A stretch of 64,000 nt of DNA from positions 19,424,094 to 19,488,093 of the forward strand of contig NC_092563.1 of NCBI RefSeq assembly GCF_037975245.1, read 5' to 3'. Position 1 is the first letter of the stretch; every line of letters begins with the position of its first letter. The position numbers were made by a program, and so were the translations under genes. Under the pieces are notes generated by a model, which had not been told where the DNA came from, did no database searches, and saw nothing but the letters and a program-made list of their open reading frames with translations. This DNA comes from Apostichopus japonicus. Its lineage: Eukaryota; Echinodermata; Holothuroidea; Aspidochirotida; Stichopodidae. This document shows, one piece after another, positions 63,507-64,000 of this stretch.

Positions 63507-64000
63507 GTAAAGTTTATTGTAGTATTTTTAATTATCACGGCATGATGCAGCAACCCGAGGTACTTGCATCTCATAATTTACAACTGTTTCCTTATTTAAT
63601 AATGATCGTGATAATTTCTGTATCGATTATTTGTCAGCAGTAAGCACACATCTGTCATGAGACCTACCTATATCCAACCAACCCCCCAACCTACCCCCTC
63701 TCACCATCCCACCCCTTGTTGTCACTGTTACACCAGGTATATTGAAGAACCTCTGCTGTATCTTTTCTAGATTTATGTAGCTTACTGACTATAGGCACCA
63801 TAAGTTTGGCATAAATGCAAATACAGATTAATTAGCCAAGAAAAAATGGGCGTCATCTGCATTGTTGGGGCTTCTTTTGTTTAGATGAAGGTAAAGAACA
63901 TTTTGTATCAATTAACAAAGTAATTTATAAGCAATAAGGTCTGGACTAGTTGCAAATGGTGTGATATTAAGTTTACAATAGAAAATTATGCCAGCTTTCA
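63507..64000 (+). other. GAS8: GAS8 intron, running off the window
   Basis: No further exon seen before the right edge; a C-rich stretch lies at about 63675-63715. Confidence 0.6.

Overview
This is eukaryotic, AT-rich animal DNA. Genes are split by introns, noncoding sequence dominates, and there are many (TA)n tracts, runs of G or C, and fragments of transposons. The gene content (GAS8/DRC4 for motile cilia, an HSF5-like factor, a giant-exon sacsin-like gene, a Golgi-type sulfotransferase, a divergent rhodopsin-like GPCR) and recurrent taggcct-like words suggest a marine invertebrate deuterostome, most likely an echinoderm such as a sea cucumber. The organism is inference; no marker here fixes it.

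Layout. 1-5.3 kb is repeats, including a decayed LINE reverse transcriptase. 5.9-15.6 kb (minus strand) is a two-exon sulfotransferase: the catalytic exon is at 5897-6914 and a signal-anchor exon at 15451-15587, about 8.5 kb away. The intron holds a 1.5 kb terminal-inverted-repeat element packed with short palindromes (10191-11665), a flanking pair of 384-bp direct repeats, a tRNA-derived SINE and hairpins. 15.6-22.5 kb is repeat-rich: tandem arrays, a G-rich minisatellite, an array with spaced TGACCT half-sites and a broken coding remnant. 26.5-45.2 kb (minus strand) is a complete six-exon sacsin-like gene predicted to encode 4300 residues; all splice phases fit and the last exon is about 11 kb. 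45.2-51.3 kb is repeats. 51.4-53.7 kb (plus) is a two-exon HSF5-like gene of 438 residues. 55.7-57.3 kb (minus) is a single-exon GPCR of 514 residues. 59.6-59.9 kb is a small TIR element with a telomere-like core. 61.4 kb to the right edge (plus) holds the first exons of GAS8, cut by the window.

How the genes relate. They look like unrelated neighbours, not an operon or functional cluster. Sacsin (chaperone/ATPase-fold platform) and the HSF-type factor are both linked to proteostasis families in general, but nothing here shows co-regulation. The strongest unexplained structures are the palindrome-packed TIR element at 10.2-11.7 kb, the telomere-like TIR element at 59.6-59.9 kb, the perfect 143-bp inverted repeat at 43.6-43.9 kb, a cysteine-rich insertion in the sacsin-like protein, and the SUMO-type C-terminus of the HSF5-like protein. 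Exon joins were derived by hand from splice signals and phase; no transcript or database was consulted.
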